In this document: positions 26,383-36,310 of the stretch, piece after piece | Numbering within the stretch: position 1 is the first letter of the stretch | Layout: the number at the start of each line of letters is the position of its first letter | Source: Bacteroidota bacterium | GTDB taxonomy: Bacteria > Bacteroidota > Bacteroidia > J057 > JADKCL01 | Length of the DNA: 64,000 nt | Direction of reading: 5' to 3' | Assembly (NCBI GenBank): GCA_016718825.1 | Contig: JADKCL010000015.1 | Location: 62,001-126,000, forward strand | Notes under the pieces: model-generated | The model's input: only the letters and a program-made list of their open reading frames with translations | Told to the model about the DNA's origin: nothing | Databases searched by the model: none | Program-made: the position numbers and the translations under genes

Positions 26383-28307
26383 GCGTTGCGACGGTAAATG
26401 ATGATGCCCAAAGGCGGCAAATTGAGTTCGAGCGACTGCGGATGCCCGTGGGATGGAATCGGTTTGCTTTTGGCACTCACGAGAATGCTGTAATTCGATC
26501 CAAAAAACTTCGAATCGTCACTGTTCAAAGCCAAGTTCCATTCGCCAGCGGCATGAATACCGATGCGGTATTTGTCGTGGGGTCTTGGCGTGAGATTGAT
26601 GACTACCAACAGGTCGTCCTTTTCGTTCAACCCACGCCTGATGAATGCCAAGACGCTGTTTTCATGGTCGGCATGGTCGATCCACAACATTCCTTCGCTC
26701 TCGAATCCGCGTTCATACATTGCAGGTGCGCTGCTGTACAAGGTGTTGAGCGCTTTGACCCAGCGGCTCACACCTTGGTGCGGGGCGTGTTGCAGCAAAT
26801 CCCAATGCAGGCTGTCATCCGCCACCCATTCGCTTGTTTGGCCGATTTCGGAGCCCATGAACAGCAATTTTGTCCCGGGATGCGTGTACATCCAGCCGTA
26901 AAGCAGGCGCAGATTGGCGAAGCGTTGCCATTCGTCGCCCGGCATGCGCCCGATCAGCGGCCCTTTTCCATGAACGACCTCGTCGTGGGAGAGGGGCAAC
27001 ATGAAATTTTCGGTGAAGGCGTACGTCAGGCTCTGTGTGAGTTCGTTTTGGTGGTATTTGCGGTAAATCGGATCGTGCTTGAAATATTCCAGGGTGTCAT
27101 TCATCCAGCCCATCATCCATTTCATGCCAAAGCCCAATCCACCGAGAAATGTCGGACGGGAAACCAGCGGCCAAGAGGTACTTTCCTCTGCAATCATTTG
27201 AATGTCAGGGAATCGGGCATAGACAGCTTCGTTCAATTCCCGCAGCAACGAAACGGCTTCCAGGTTTTCGCGGCCGCCATATTGATTGGGAATCCATTCG
27301 CCGGCATTCCTGGAATAATCGAGGTAAAGCATGGAAGCCACCGCATCGACGCGGATGCCGTCGGCATGGTAGTTGCCCAACCAAAAAATCGCCGAACTGA
27401 TCAAAAACGAACGCACCTCATTCCGCCCGTAATTGAAAATATAGCTTTTCCAGTCGGGATGGAAACCTTTGCGCGGGTCCTCGTGCTCGTACAAGGCTGT
27501 GCCGTCGAATCGGTAAAGCCCATGGGCATCACCCGGAAAATGGCTCGGTACCCAGTCCAAAATCACGCCAATCCCTTCATTGTGAAAGGCTTCGACCAAG
27601 TGCATATAGTCTTGCGGAGTCCCAAATCGTGAGGTGGGCGCAAAATAGCCCAATCCCTGATAGCCCCAAGATCCGCCAAACGGATGCTCCATCACCGGCA
27701 TGAATTCCACGTGCGTGAAGCCCATTTCCTTGACGTAGGGCACCAATTCCGCCGCCAATTCCGCGTAGGTCAAGGAGCGCATGCCTTCCTCGACTTTGCG
27801 TTTCCAACTTGCCAAATGCACCTCATACACCGAAAACGGGCGGTTCAGCGCATTGGCTTGACTGCGGGTTTGCATCCAATGTTGGTCGTTCCATTCATGC
27901 TGAATGTCCCAGACCACGCTCGCTGTCCTTGGCGGAATTTCCCAGTAGTAGGCGAATGGATCGGCTTTTTCATGTTGTTGGCCATCTACTTTGCTGAGAA
28001 TGTGGTATTTGTAGGCTTCGCCGTTCCCGATTCCAGGAATAAATCCTTCCCAAATACCAGACCCATCCCACCGTGGATACAGCGGATGCTCATGTGCCAA
28101 CCAGAAATTGAAATTTCCGATGACGGTGACCCGTTCCGCATTCGGTGCCCAAACGGCAAATTGAACGCCTTTTTGACCATCGACCTCGATCAAGTGGCTG
28201 CCCAGCTTCAAATGAAGGTCGTAGTGCTTTCCAGTCCTGAAAAGCGCGATGTCTTCGTCACTGAAGAGGCTATGCGCCAAGACGTTGGGGCGATTCGAAT
28301 CAGTCAT
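26379..28307 (-). CDS. glgB: 1,4-alpha-glucan branching enzyme
   Basis: Makes alpha-1,6 branches in glycogen-like glucan. The 642-residue protein has a CBM48-type N-terminal domain (VWAPNAERVTVIGNFN) and a GH13 barrel with DWVPSHFPGDAHGL, the nucleophile Asp in GIRVDAVASMLYLDY, the acid Glu in MIAEESTSWP and HDEVVHGKG, plus a C-terminal beta domain. It overlaps maltokinase upstream by 8 bp and the GH57 gene downstream by 4 bp, so the operon is tightly coupled. Confidence 0.96.
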   Translation of the reverse strand: MTDSNRPNVLAHSLFSDEDIALFRTGKHYDLHLKLGSHLIEVDGQKGVQFAVWAPNAERVTVIGNFNFWLAHEHPLYPRWDGSGIWEGFIPGIGNGEAYKYHILSKVDGQQHEKADPFAYYWEIPPRTASVVWDIQHEWNDQHWMQTRSQANALNRPFSVYEVHLASWKRKVEEGMRSLTYAELAAELVPYVKEMGFTHVEFMPVMEHPFGGSWGYQGLGYFAPTSRFGTPQDYMHLVEAFHNEGIGVILDWVPSHFPGDAHGLYRFDGTALYEHEDPRKGFHPDWKSYIFNYGRNEVRSFLISSAIFWLGNYHADGIRVDAVASMLYLDYSRNAGEWIPNQYGGRENLEAVSLLRELNEAVYARFPDIQMIAEESTSWPLVSRPTFLGGLGFGMKWMMGWMNDTLEYFKHDPIYRKYHQNELTQSLTYAFTENFMLPLSHDEVVHGKGPLIGRMPGDEWQRFANLRLLYGWMYTHPGTKLLFMGSEIGQTSEWVADDSLHWDLLQHAPHQGVSRWVKALNTLYSSAPAMYERGFESEGMLWIDHADHENSVLAFIRRGLNEKDDLLVVINLTPRPHDKYRIGIHAAGEWNLALNSDDSKFFGSNYSILVSAKSKPIPSHGHPQSLELNLPPLGIIIYRRNA

Positions 28308-29909
28308 TGTTCAAAATTTGGTTGAGACCTTTGAGCGGAATAATCACCCAATCCGGGCGGCTGTTGAGCTCGTAACCGAGCTCATAAATCGCCTTTTCAA
28401 AGATGTGGTAACGCAAGAGGAAATCGATTTCCTGATAATAGCCGATGTTGAGTCCGTTGTCGAATGCGGTATTCAAATAAGTATCAAGGAACACGGCGAC
28501 AATCGCACGGTAGTACCTGCCGCCGGCTTCGGCCAGATTTTCTTCAGACATTTTGAAGTTGTGGTCCCCAAAAATGGTGGCAAAAACTGCATAATGAAAC
28601 GAACGGATCAACCCTGCGACATCCTTGAGCGGCGAATGTTTGACCTTGCGGTCACGGATCGTTGCTTCCGGTTCGCCTTCAAAATCAAGGAAATAGAAGT
28701 CTTCTTCGGTACGCAGGATCTGCCCCAAGTGAAAGTCGCCGTGGATACGAATCCGCGAACTGTTCAAATGGGATTCGTCAAAACTGAGAATGCGGTTTTT
28801 GACTTCGACCTTGCGGGCAAGGAATTCTTCGGCATAGACCCGCGCCTGCGGGGAAAGGTTGGGCATCACGCTTTCCATCGTCGTGATGCGGTGGTCGAGC
28901 ATGTACAAAATGCGGTTCAGCAACCAAACCTTGTAGTCTTCGGAGTAGGGGATCGGCGTAAAAGCCGTGTCACTGCGATCCAAAAACAAGGCCAAATGCA
29001 GTTCGACGGTACGTTTTGCCAGCAATTGCAAGGCCTGAATGGTGTCCTCGCCGATCAAGGCCGGGTAAGGCTCAGGCAACTTGCTTGCATTCAGCGGCTT
29101 GTAAAGCGGGACTTTGGCAAGGTCGGTCGCGGCCAATCCTGAAGCTTGCAACCTGCGAAAATAGGCTTCGACACGCCCCAGAAAATACGGCCACGCATCT
29201 CCCTGATTGTCAACCTTCAACTGCATCAGGCCGAGGGTGACTTTGTAGAAGCCGGGTTTGTTCCACGTCACCGATCCGCAATAGGCGGGAGTATTGTGGA
29301 AACCTGTTTTTCTGAGAGAAAGCGGCTCACCTCAAAGTCTGGATTAAGGCCGCGGTAGAGTTTGCGGTAAATCTTGAGGTAATATTTGTCGTTGAAGACG
29401 ATGGTCGAATTGCTTTGCTCGGCATTCAACAGCCTGGAAACCAATTCTTCGCCGGGTTTCCAAGTGAGCGCACTACCGCGTTCCATATCCAAGGTGCCTG
29501 CGCCAACGTCGAGTTTGAGGTTCTCCTGCACATTGCGAAAAAGCCCTTCCCGAATCACTGGAACATGCAAAGCATCCACGAGCCAGCCTTTGTTGCCGTT
29601 GACATCGAGGTTGGCGATCAGGCCTTCGGGCTCGAAGTCCTCGCGCATCCTGAAACTCAACGGGAGCAAATAGGTATCCGAATTCGAAGTCTGAAACGTG
29701 ACCTCGATCATGAGCAAATGCACCAATTCACCACCGAAGGAATACTTCAGGTGAATTTCGATCTCATGTTTTTTGATGTTGGCGCTTTTGGCTCCAAACC
29801 AGCGGCGCGTCATCAGGAAGTCCGGCAGGACTTTATCCACCAAGTGCTTCCGCAATCGGCTGTCTTCCAGGAAGCTGCTCCAGCTGTGGGTGGTTTTCAG
29901 ATCTACCAT
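28300..29909 (-). CDS. Maltokinase (Pep2/Mak type), frameshifted
   Basis: Phosphorylates maltose to maltose 1-phosphate, the GlgE donor. Two abutting frames give one protein of about 536 residues: 29909-29268 holds the N-terminal cap (LPDFLMTRRWFGAK), and 29271-28300 holds the kinase-like domain with RIHGDFHLGQILR and YFLDFEGEP. Adding one base to the T run at about 29283 joins them through an expected PPYCGSVTWNK-like stretch. As written, the first frame ends in TGA overlapping a GTG that could start the second (GTGA), so re-initiation is possible, but a single missing base is simpler. In many bacteria this enzyme is fused to trehalose synthase; here it is not. Confidence 0.85.
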
Positions 29910-31854
29910 TTTGAGTGAGTGATTTCAGTTGAAACAAATGAAAGGGGAGTGCATGGGGATTCAATTCGACGTAATTCCACTCTTGATCCCAGCGGTAAGT
30001 GTTGCCAGTGAGCAGGTCGTGGGCCTGAAAAGCTTGCCCGGGACGTAATCCGATGAGATTCAGCGGGACTTGCACCCAACCCGATTGCACATAATGCGGA
30101 TCCAGGCTTACGACCATCAACAGGGTATTTCCCGTGGCCGCATCGTGTTTGCAATACGCGATAATGTGCTCATTTTCAATGCTGCAAAATTGCAGGTTGT
30201 GCATGCGGTGAAACGCGGGATTGGCTTTGCGCGCTGCATTCACCTTGGTCATCACATACGTCAGGCGGTTGCGTTTTTCCCAATCCCAATTGCGGATTTC
30301 GTATTTCTCCGAATCCCAATATTCCTCGCGACCCGGCACGGCCTCATGCACAAGATATTCATAGACAGGTCCGTACATGCCGTAATTGCTTGACATTGTT
30401 GCCGCCATGAAATAGCGCACCAAGTAAATGGCCTCGTTGCCGTTTTGCAGGTGCCAAGGCAAAATGTCGGGCGTATTCGGCCAAAAATTCGCGCGAAAAT
30501 ACTCCTTGCCCGGGCCTTGTGTGAGTTCGGTGAGGTAATCGGTGAGCTCGCGTTTGCTTACCCGCCATGTATAATAGGAGTAGGACTGCGAAAATCCGGC
30601 CTTGGCCAATTCGTGCATGACCTTGGGCCGGGTAAATGCTTCCGACAGAAAAATCACGCCCGGATCGACTTTGTGCGCCTCCGCAATCACCCATTCCCAG
30701 AAACGGTAGGGCTTGGTATGCGGATTGTCGATGCGGAAAATGCGGACTCCTTGCTGCATCCAATAATGAATCACGCCCCAAAGCGCGTCCCAGAGGTTTT
30801 TCCAGTCCTCGGTCTCGAAGTAAATCGGAAGGATGTCCTGATACTTTTTCGGCGGATTTTCGGCGTATTGCACGCTGCCGTCGGGGCGCCACTTGAACCA
30901 TTGCGGATGTTCCTTGACCCAAGGATGCTCCGGCGCGCACTGAAACGCGATGTCCATCGCCATTTCAAGCCCATGGGCTTCAGCATCAGCGATCAGGGCT
31001 TTGAAATCTTCCAGCGTTCCCAGCGCGGGCAGGATGTCCGTATGCCCGCCTTCGCTTGCGCCCACGCCCCAGCAGGAGCCGGGTTCGTCGGGGCCGGCAG
31101 TCAATGAATTGTTTTTCCCCTTCCGGAAACCGCGCCCAATCGGATGAATCGGCGGCAAATACAGCACGTCAAAACCGAACTCCTGCAAGCGCGGCAGCAG
31201 CTTTTGCACATCTTTAAATGTGCCATGCTGACCCGGTTCGCGCGAAGCTGACCTTGGAAAAAGCTCGTACCAAGCGCTGAATTCGGCTTTTTGACGGTCT
31301 ACCCAGAGCTTGCGCACAGGGTATTCCACCGGCCAAGCTTGCTTGGGGTATTGAAGGAAAAGCGCATGCAATTCGTCGGACAAGGCTGCGGTGACTGCCG
31401 CTTCATAGCTTTCAGAATCGGCAAACAAAGCCTTCCATTGGACCAAAATCGCCTTTTCTGCGACTTCTACGAATCCGAGCAAATGGTCCAGATGCTGTAT
31501 GCCATCGAGCAATTCGACGTTGACGTGTTGCCCGCCTTCGACCTTGCGACCGAGTTCGTGTTGCCAATTGAGGGCATGATCGACCCAGCCCATGGCCTTG
31601 TATTCGTATTCGCCAACTTGATCCAGGTCGAATGCAGCTTCCCAGCGGTCATTCACGAGGTGAATGAGCTGTACGCTGCTCCAGTTGCCTTGGCCGCCAT
31701 GGCGGTAGAGGAGGTGGCCGTTGACCACGTCATGGCCATCGCCAAACAGGTCGACTTGCACGACAAATCGGTCACCGACAACGCGTTTGACCAAAAACCG
31801 CCCGCCATCGACTTCGGGGCTTAGATTTTCCAGGATGACCCTGCTTTGGGACAT
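29833..31854 (-). CDS. glgE: Alpha-1,4-glucan:maltose-1-phosphate maltosyltransferase
   Basis: Extends linear alpha-1,4-glucan with maltosyl units from maltose 1-phosphate. The 673-residue protein has the N-terminal DUF3416-like domain, then a GH13_3 barrel with DVLYLPPIHPIGR, GKNNSLTAGPDEPGS, EMAMDIAFQCAPEHPWV, the nucleophile Asp in VRIFRIDNPHTKP and the acid Glu in VIFLSEAFTRP. As written it runs 77 bp into maltokinase; a one-base shift near its end would bring TGA into frame at 29925-29927, just before the maltokinase ATG, so the last 25 or so residues may be an artefact. First gene of the operon. Confidence 0.94.
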   Translation of the reverse strand: MSQSRVILENLSPEVDGGRFLVKRVVGDRFVVQVDLFGDGHDVVNGHLLYRHGGQGNWSSVQLIHLVNDRWEAAFDLDQVGEYEYKAMGWVDHALNWQHELGRKVEGGQHVNVELLDGIQHLDHLLGFVEVAEKAILVQWKALFADSESYEAAVTAALSDELHALFLQYPKQAWPVEYPVRKLWVDRQKAEFSAWYELFPRSASREPGQHGTFKDVQKLLPRLQEFGFDVLYLPPIHPIGRGFRKGKNNSLTAGPDEPGSCWGVGASEGGHTDILPALGTLEDFKALIADAEAHGLEMAMDIAFQCAPEHPWVKEHPQWFKWRPDGSVQYAENPPKKYQDILPIYFETEDWKNLWDALWGVIHYWMQQGVRIFRIDNPHTKPYRFWEWVIAEAHKVDPGVIFLSEAFTRPKVMHELAKAGFSQSYSYYTWRVSKRELTDYLTELTQGPGKEYFRANFWPNTPDILPWHLQNGNEAIYLVRYFMAATMSSNYGMYGPVYEYLVHEAVPGREEYWDSEKYEIRNWDWEKRNRLTYVMTKVNAARKANPAFHRMHNLQFCSIENEHIIAYCKHDAATGNTLLMVVSLDPHYVQSGWVQVPLNLIGLRPGQAFQAHDLLTGNTYRWDQEWNYVELNPHALPFHLFQLKSLTQNGRSENHPQLEQLPGRQPIAEALGG

Positions 31855-31989
31855 AATTTCAATGAATAAGTGTCATTCGGACACTAAGATAGGGAAAAAC
31901 TGAATGAATGCCCGTTGAAAATGGACGAGGTTGGTTTACAGGCACTCTTTTTGGAGAAAATTTCGCGTATTAGATCATAAAACAAGTTG

Positions 31990-32199
31990 ATGGAAGAGAT
32001 ATGGAAGTTGGATGCTGAGGAGCAGCTTTTGATTGCCAAGGCGATTTTGGAAAGAGCTGAGGATTCTGGGATGCCCCATTCCATTGAATTTGAAGAGGAA
32101 CAGATTTGGTACCAAAACTTGCTTGCGCGCCAAGAAAAAGCGCCCAAAAACGTTGTTCCTTGGGAGGAGATGAAATCAAGGATTCGTGGTCGGATATGA
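31990..32199 (+). CDS. Putative addiction-module antitoxin without toxin
   Basis: A 69-residue protein (ATG at 31990) resembling the small unstable-antitoxin family found with RelE/ParE toxins: N-terminal LDAEEQLLIAKAILERAED helix and C-terminal PWEEMKSRIRGR. A toxin would be expected immediately downstream. Only an 18-codon frame (32196-32252) overlaps its stop as ATGA, and it then ends; no toxin motif follows. So it is either an orphan antitoxin or what is left of a pair. The family call rests on a short sequence. Confidence 0.5.
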   Translation: MEEIWKLDAEEQLLIAKAILERAEDSGMPHSIEFEEEQIWYQNLLARQEKAPKNVVPWEEMKSRIRGRI

Positions 32200-32394
32200 T
32201 CTACGAGGTTCAAGATCGTCTGCTCGAACAACGACTGATAGAAGCCAAATAGAATTCAGAATCAGCATTTACTCCATTTTAACCAAATCTGCGGGCACTT
32301 TCGCGTCCACACCCATGCTCACACAAGGAGAAGCCGTCTTCATCCCTTCATTTTTGCATTCCCATCTTTGACAAATCCTCCCTATTTTAGCCTC

Positions 32395-33432
32395 GTGAAG
32401 AAATGGTCGCTTTTACTCCTCGCTTGCTTGCCTGTTTTGGTCAATGCCCAGATTGGTGGCAGGCATGTTTATGATTTCTTGAATCTGAGCCCTTCCGCCC
32501 GGATTTCATCCTTGGGAGGCGTGAACATTGCCACCTACGACCATGACCTGAACTATGCCTTGATGAATCCGGCGCTTGCGAACGACTCGATGCATCAATC
32601 CGTGTCCATGTCGGTAGCTAACTACCTGAGCGACATTACTTATGGCTACGCAGGGTACTCACATTCCTTTGAGAATGTCGGCAATTTCCACGGAGGAATC
32701 CAGTTTTTGAGCTACGGAAAGATGGTTGAAGCGGATGTCTATGGCAACCAAACCGGTCGTTTCTCTGCTTCGGACCTCGCCTTTGTGGTCGGTGGTGCGC
32801 GGCAAGTCGATCGTTTTCGCATCGGAACCAATCTGAAACTGATCAACTCCAACGTGAGCCGTTACCGTTCGCATTTTGCGATGGGCCTTGATCTCGGCGG
32901 CGCCTATGTCAGCGACAACGGACTTTTCACAGCAGGAATGGTCTTCCGGAACATGGGATTCAATCTGACGAAGTGGGAAACGCCGGACGGGGTGAATACG
33001 CCGCTGCCCTTCGAGATTCAAATCGGCATTTCGCAACGCCTGAAGCACATGCCGCTGCGTTTTTCCCTCACAACGACCAACTTGCAAACACCCAACTTGA
33101 TTTACTACGACAAGGATGCGCCACCGCAAATCGACCTGAGCGGCGACACGATTGAAACCAAGTTTCCGGTAGTGGACAACTTGTTCCGCCACGCCGTTTT
33201 CGGCGCAGAATTTTTGATTTCCAAAGGTTTCAACCTGCGTGCCGGCTACAACCACATGCGTCGCCAAGAGCTCCGCAGCGCCAACCGCGGCGGCATCGCC
33301 GGATTTTCCTTTGGTGTTGGCATCAAGGTGAAGATGTTCCGCTTCGACTATTCCCTTGCAAGCTTCCACGCCGTCGGCCCGACGCATCAGTTTACCTTAG
33401 CGACGAACATCGGCAGTTTCAAGAAGAAGTAG
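32395..33432 (+). CDS. porQ: Type IX secretion system protein PorQ
   Basis: Outer-membrane beta-barrel protein of 345 residues. The GTG at 32395 (MKKWSLLLLACLPVLVNAQ) is preferred because it gives a clean signal peptide; a TTG at 32368 is also in frame. The first mature residues (GGRHVYDFLNLSPSARISSLGG, quoted up to residue 40) are typical of PorQ, followed by NPALANDSM and repeated amphipathic strands to the C-terminus. PorQ works with PorU, PorV and PorZ in the attachment complex of T9SS, which matches the type B sorting domain at the right end of the window. Confidence 0.9.
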   Translation: MKKWSLLLLACLPVLVNAQIGGRHVYDFLNLSPSARISSLGGVNIATYDHDLNYALMNPALANDSMHQSVSMSVANYLSDITYGYAGYSHSFENVGNFHGGIQFLSYGKMVEADVYGNQTGRFSASDLAFVVGGARQVDRFRIGTNLKLINSNVSRYRSHFAMGLDLGGAYVSDNGLFTAGMVFRNMGFNLTKWETPDGVNTPLPFEIQIGISQRLKHMPLRFSLTTTNLQTPNLIYYDKDAPPQIDLSGDTIETKFPVVDNLFRHAVFGAEFLISKGFNLRAGYNHMRRQELRSANRGGIAGFSFGVGIKVKMFRFDYSLASFHAVGPTHQFTLATNIGSFKKK

Positions 33433-33582
33433 CTTGAAATTCAGACACCGGTGAATTTGGTTCCTTCAGAAGCCAAACTTTCATGACTCGTTTTTCTTAA
33501 AATTCCGGGCACCTCGCCGAGCCACTTTACAGGAAGCGATCGTTGCTGATCCCTATTATTCTGGGACCTAATTGATGATAGA

Positions 33583-36021
33583 TCAATCCATTGGGTGTAT
33601 GATTTCCGGCTGCAGTTCCGATTCGGCCAAGGCGATATTTTCAATTCCTTTCAGCAGCGCATCGGCGTTGAACGAGATGCTGTCGATCCCGCAACGCACA
33701 AGGAATTTGGCATACGCCGGATAATCGCTGGGTGCTTGTCCGCAGAGACCGATTTTGATGTTGGCGGCTCGGGCTTTTTGGATCGCCATTTCGATGAGGC
33801 GCATCACGGCGGGGTCAAACGGGCTGAAAATTTCGCTGAGCAACTCCGAGTCCCGGTCTGCTCCCAAGGTGAGCTGTGTCAGGTCATTGGAACCGATGGA
33901 AAACCCGTCGAAATGCTCGGCGAATTCCGTTGCCAAGATCGCATTGCTCGGGATCTCCACCATCATGTAGCGTTCCAAGCCCTTTTCTCCGCGCCGCAAG
34001 CCTTGCTCGTCCATGATCTGATTGACCTTCAGGGCCTCATCGACCGTGCGGCAAAATGGAATCATCAATTTCACGTTGGTGAATCCCATTTCCTCGCGCA
34101 CCACCTTCATCGCCTTGCATTCCATCTCGAATCCTTCCCGGTAGAGCGGATGATAATACCGCGAAGCCCCTCTGAACCCGATCATCGGATTTTCCTCATT
34201 CGGCTCGAACTGCTTGCCGCCCAATAGGTTGGCGTATTCGTTGCTTTTGAAATCGCTCATGCGCACGATCACATCCTTGGGGTAGAATGCCGCGGCGATC
34301 ACCGCTGTTGCCTCTGCCAATCGCTGGACAAAAAACTCCTTTTTGTCGGGATAGGCATGTGTTTTGGCCTCAATTTCGGACTTCACGGCTTGGTCTTCGA
34401 GTTTGTCAAAGTGATGCAACGCCATCGGATGAATGCCAATCGCATTGTTGATGATAAACTCCATCCGCATCAAGCCGACACCCGCATTGGGCAATTGCGC
34501 GAACTGGAAAGCTTTGCTGGGATGCCCCAAAATGAGCATCGGCTGTGTCCTGGGCAACTTCACATTGCTGATATCGGTAGTCTTCTCGGTCCATTCGAGT
34601 TTTCCTTCCAATACCGAGCCCGAATCGCCCTCGGCCGCATTGACTGTGATCCACTGTCCGGTCTGAATGCTGCTTGTGGCATTGCCGGTACCCACCACAG
34701 CCACCGCGCCCATCTCACGGGCCACAATGGCAGCATGGGAGGTTGGCCCGCCTTGGTCGGTGACAATGGCGGCTGCTTTCATCAAGACGGGATCCCAATC
34801 TGGATCGGTGCGGCAGGTCACCAAGATTTCGTCGGCCTGCAAGAGGTCGATTTCGGACGGGGATTGCAGAATCCTCGCTTTTCCACTTGTGATGCGATTG
34901 CCGAGGCCGACACCTTTGCAGAGCACTTTTCCTTTGGTTTTCAGCTCATATTCGGTGTACAAGCGCGTCTTCCCTTTTTGGCTGTGCACGGTTTCCGGTC
35001 TTGCCTGAACGATGAAAAACTCATTCGTGATGCCATCCTTGGCCCATTCGATGTCCATGTGGCAACCATAGTGCTGCTCGATGGCCTTCCCCCAGAGTGC
35101 CAAATCGCGAATTTCGTCGTCTTGTAGCACGAACTTCTGCCGCATTTCCAATGACGTTTCGATGTTTTGTATTGCGCTTTCAGGACGCCTGAGATCCCAA
35201 CTTTCGACAGGGGTGTAGACCATGGTCAATTCCTTGCTTCCAAGCTTCCGGGAAATGATCGGGCGGTTTACGTCTCCTGCCAATTCCTTGAAAACCAGCC
35301 ATTCATCAGAATTTACATTCCCCTGCACAATGTTTTCTCCCAAGCCATACGAACCCGAGATGAGCACGACATTTTCAAAACCGGAGTCCGGGTCGAGCGT
35401 GAACATGACGCCCGAGCAGCCGAGATCCGAGCGCACCATGCGCTGGACACCCACAGAAAGGGCCACTTTTGCATGTTCAAACCCATTGTCGATGCGGTAT
35501 TTGATGGCACGATCCGTGTAGAGCGAGGCAAAACATTGATGACAAGCTCGGATCAAAAGATCTTCGCCTTGCACATTGAGGTAAGTTTCCTGTTGTCCAG
35601 CGAAGCTTGCCGTGGGCAGGTCTTCGGCGGTGGCGCTGCTCCTTACTGCGAAAGATATCTCGGAACCGTATTCGCTGACCATGCGCTGAAATCCCTCGCG
35701 GATCGCCTGACGCACAGCTTCAGGCAATTCAAACTGTAACAGAAGCGCCCTACAATCTGCACCGACCGCTGCAAGATTGGAATAACCCACCGTATCAAGC
35801 TTGGCAAGGGCCGCATCGAGCTGCTGCTGAAGCCCGTTTACCTGGACAAAATCGCGGTATGCTTGGGCGCTCAGCACAAAACCATCCGGAACACGGATAT
35901 GCGCCCCGCCAAGTTTCGAGAACATTTCTCCCAGGGAGGCATTTTTGCCCCCGACCAATCCAACGTCCTTTGACCCGATCTCCCCAAACCCGTAAGTGTA
36001 TTTTTTTTCAGCTGTTACCAT
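33583..36021 (-). CDS. ppsA: Phosphoenolpyruvate synthase
   Basis: Converts pyruvate and ATP to PEP, AMP and phosphate, a gluconeogenic step. The start ATG at 36021 (MVTAEKKYTYGF) gives 812 residues, the usual length; the frame is open further but without protein-like sequence. Domains: ATP-grasp-like N-terminus (VGGKNASLGEM, SFAVRSSATAEDLPTASFAG), swivelling domain with phospho-histidine in GGPTSHAAIVARE (about 427), and PEP/pyruvate barrel ending in IGLCGQAPSDYP. Monocistronic by spacing. Together with gltA next door it marks central carbon metabolism. Confidence 0.96.
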   Translation of the reverse strand: MVTAEKKYTYGFGEIGSKDVGLVGGKNASLGEMFSKLGGAHIRVPDGFVLSAQAYRDFVQVNGLQQQLDAALAKLDTVGYSNLAAVGADCRALLLQFELPEAVRQAIREGFQRMVSEYGSEISFAVRSSATAEDLPTASFAGQQETYLNVQGEDLLIRACHQCFASLYTDRAIKYRIDNGFEHAKVALSVGVQRMVRSDLGCSGVMFTLDPDSGFENVVLISGSYGLGENIVQGNVNSDEWLVFKELAGDVNRPIISRKLGSKELTMVYTPVESWDLRRPESAIQNIETSLEMRQKFVLQDDEIRDLALWGKAIEQHYGCHMDIEWAKDGITNEFFIVQARPETVHSQKGKTRLYTEYELKTKGKVLCKGVGLGNRITSGKARILQSPSEIDLLQADEILVTCRTDPDWDPVLMKAAAIVTDQGGPTSHAAIVAREMGAVAVVGTGNATSSIQTGQWITVNAAEGDSGSVLEGKLEWTEKTTDISNVKLPRTQPMLILGHPSKAFQFAQLPNAGVGLMRMEFIINNAIGIHPMALHHFDKLEDQAVKSEIEAKTHAYPDKKEFFVQRLAEATAVIAAAFYPKDVIVRMSDFKSNEYANLLGGKQFEPNEENPMIGFRGASRYYHPLYREGFEMECKAMKVVREEMGFTNVKLMIPFCRTVDEALKVNQIMDEQGLRRGEKGLERYMMVEIPSNAILATEFAEHFDGFSIGSNDLTQLTLGADRDSELLSEIFSPFDPAVMRLIEMAIQKARAANIKIGLCGQAPSDYPAYAKFLVRCGIDSISFNADALLKGIENIALAESELQPEIIHPMD

Positions 36022-36262
36022 GACAAAGTCTTCCGTTTTGAAAACACCAACAAACGTCGACAGGATCTGTAAGCAACTGAATGACAATACTCAATGCCGG
36101 GAATAACATTGATCACTTTAATGCCTAAGGTGACGCATTCAAACAACGGCAGGGTTCGGGTCGGATGAATGCAAGCGTTCCACCATTTGCGCGCAACTTC
36201 CGACAGCAGAATGGCGATCAGACCCTTTCTTGGGTTTGGGAGATTGGGTTCCACCCAAAAAG

Positions 36263-36285
36263 AAAAGTCCCGCTTGCGGCGGGAC
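36263..36285 (-). terminator. Terminator after gltA
   Basis: On the minus strand a GTCCCGC/GCGGGAC stem (36267-36285, 7 bp, 5-nt loop) is followed by TTTT and more T-rich sequence, 26 bp past the gltA stop. This is a normal intrinsic terminator. Confidence 0.85.
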
Positions 36286-36310
36286 CTTCCTGAAAGAAAA
36301 ACTTCTTTTC

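Noticed and set aside
26442..27632. Plus-strand frame of 396 codons
   Set aside because: Antisense shadow of glgB, which has full catalytic motifs on the other strand.
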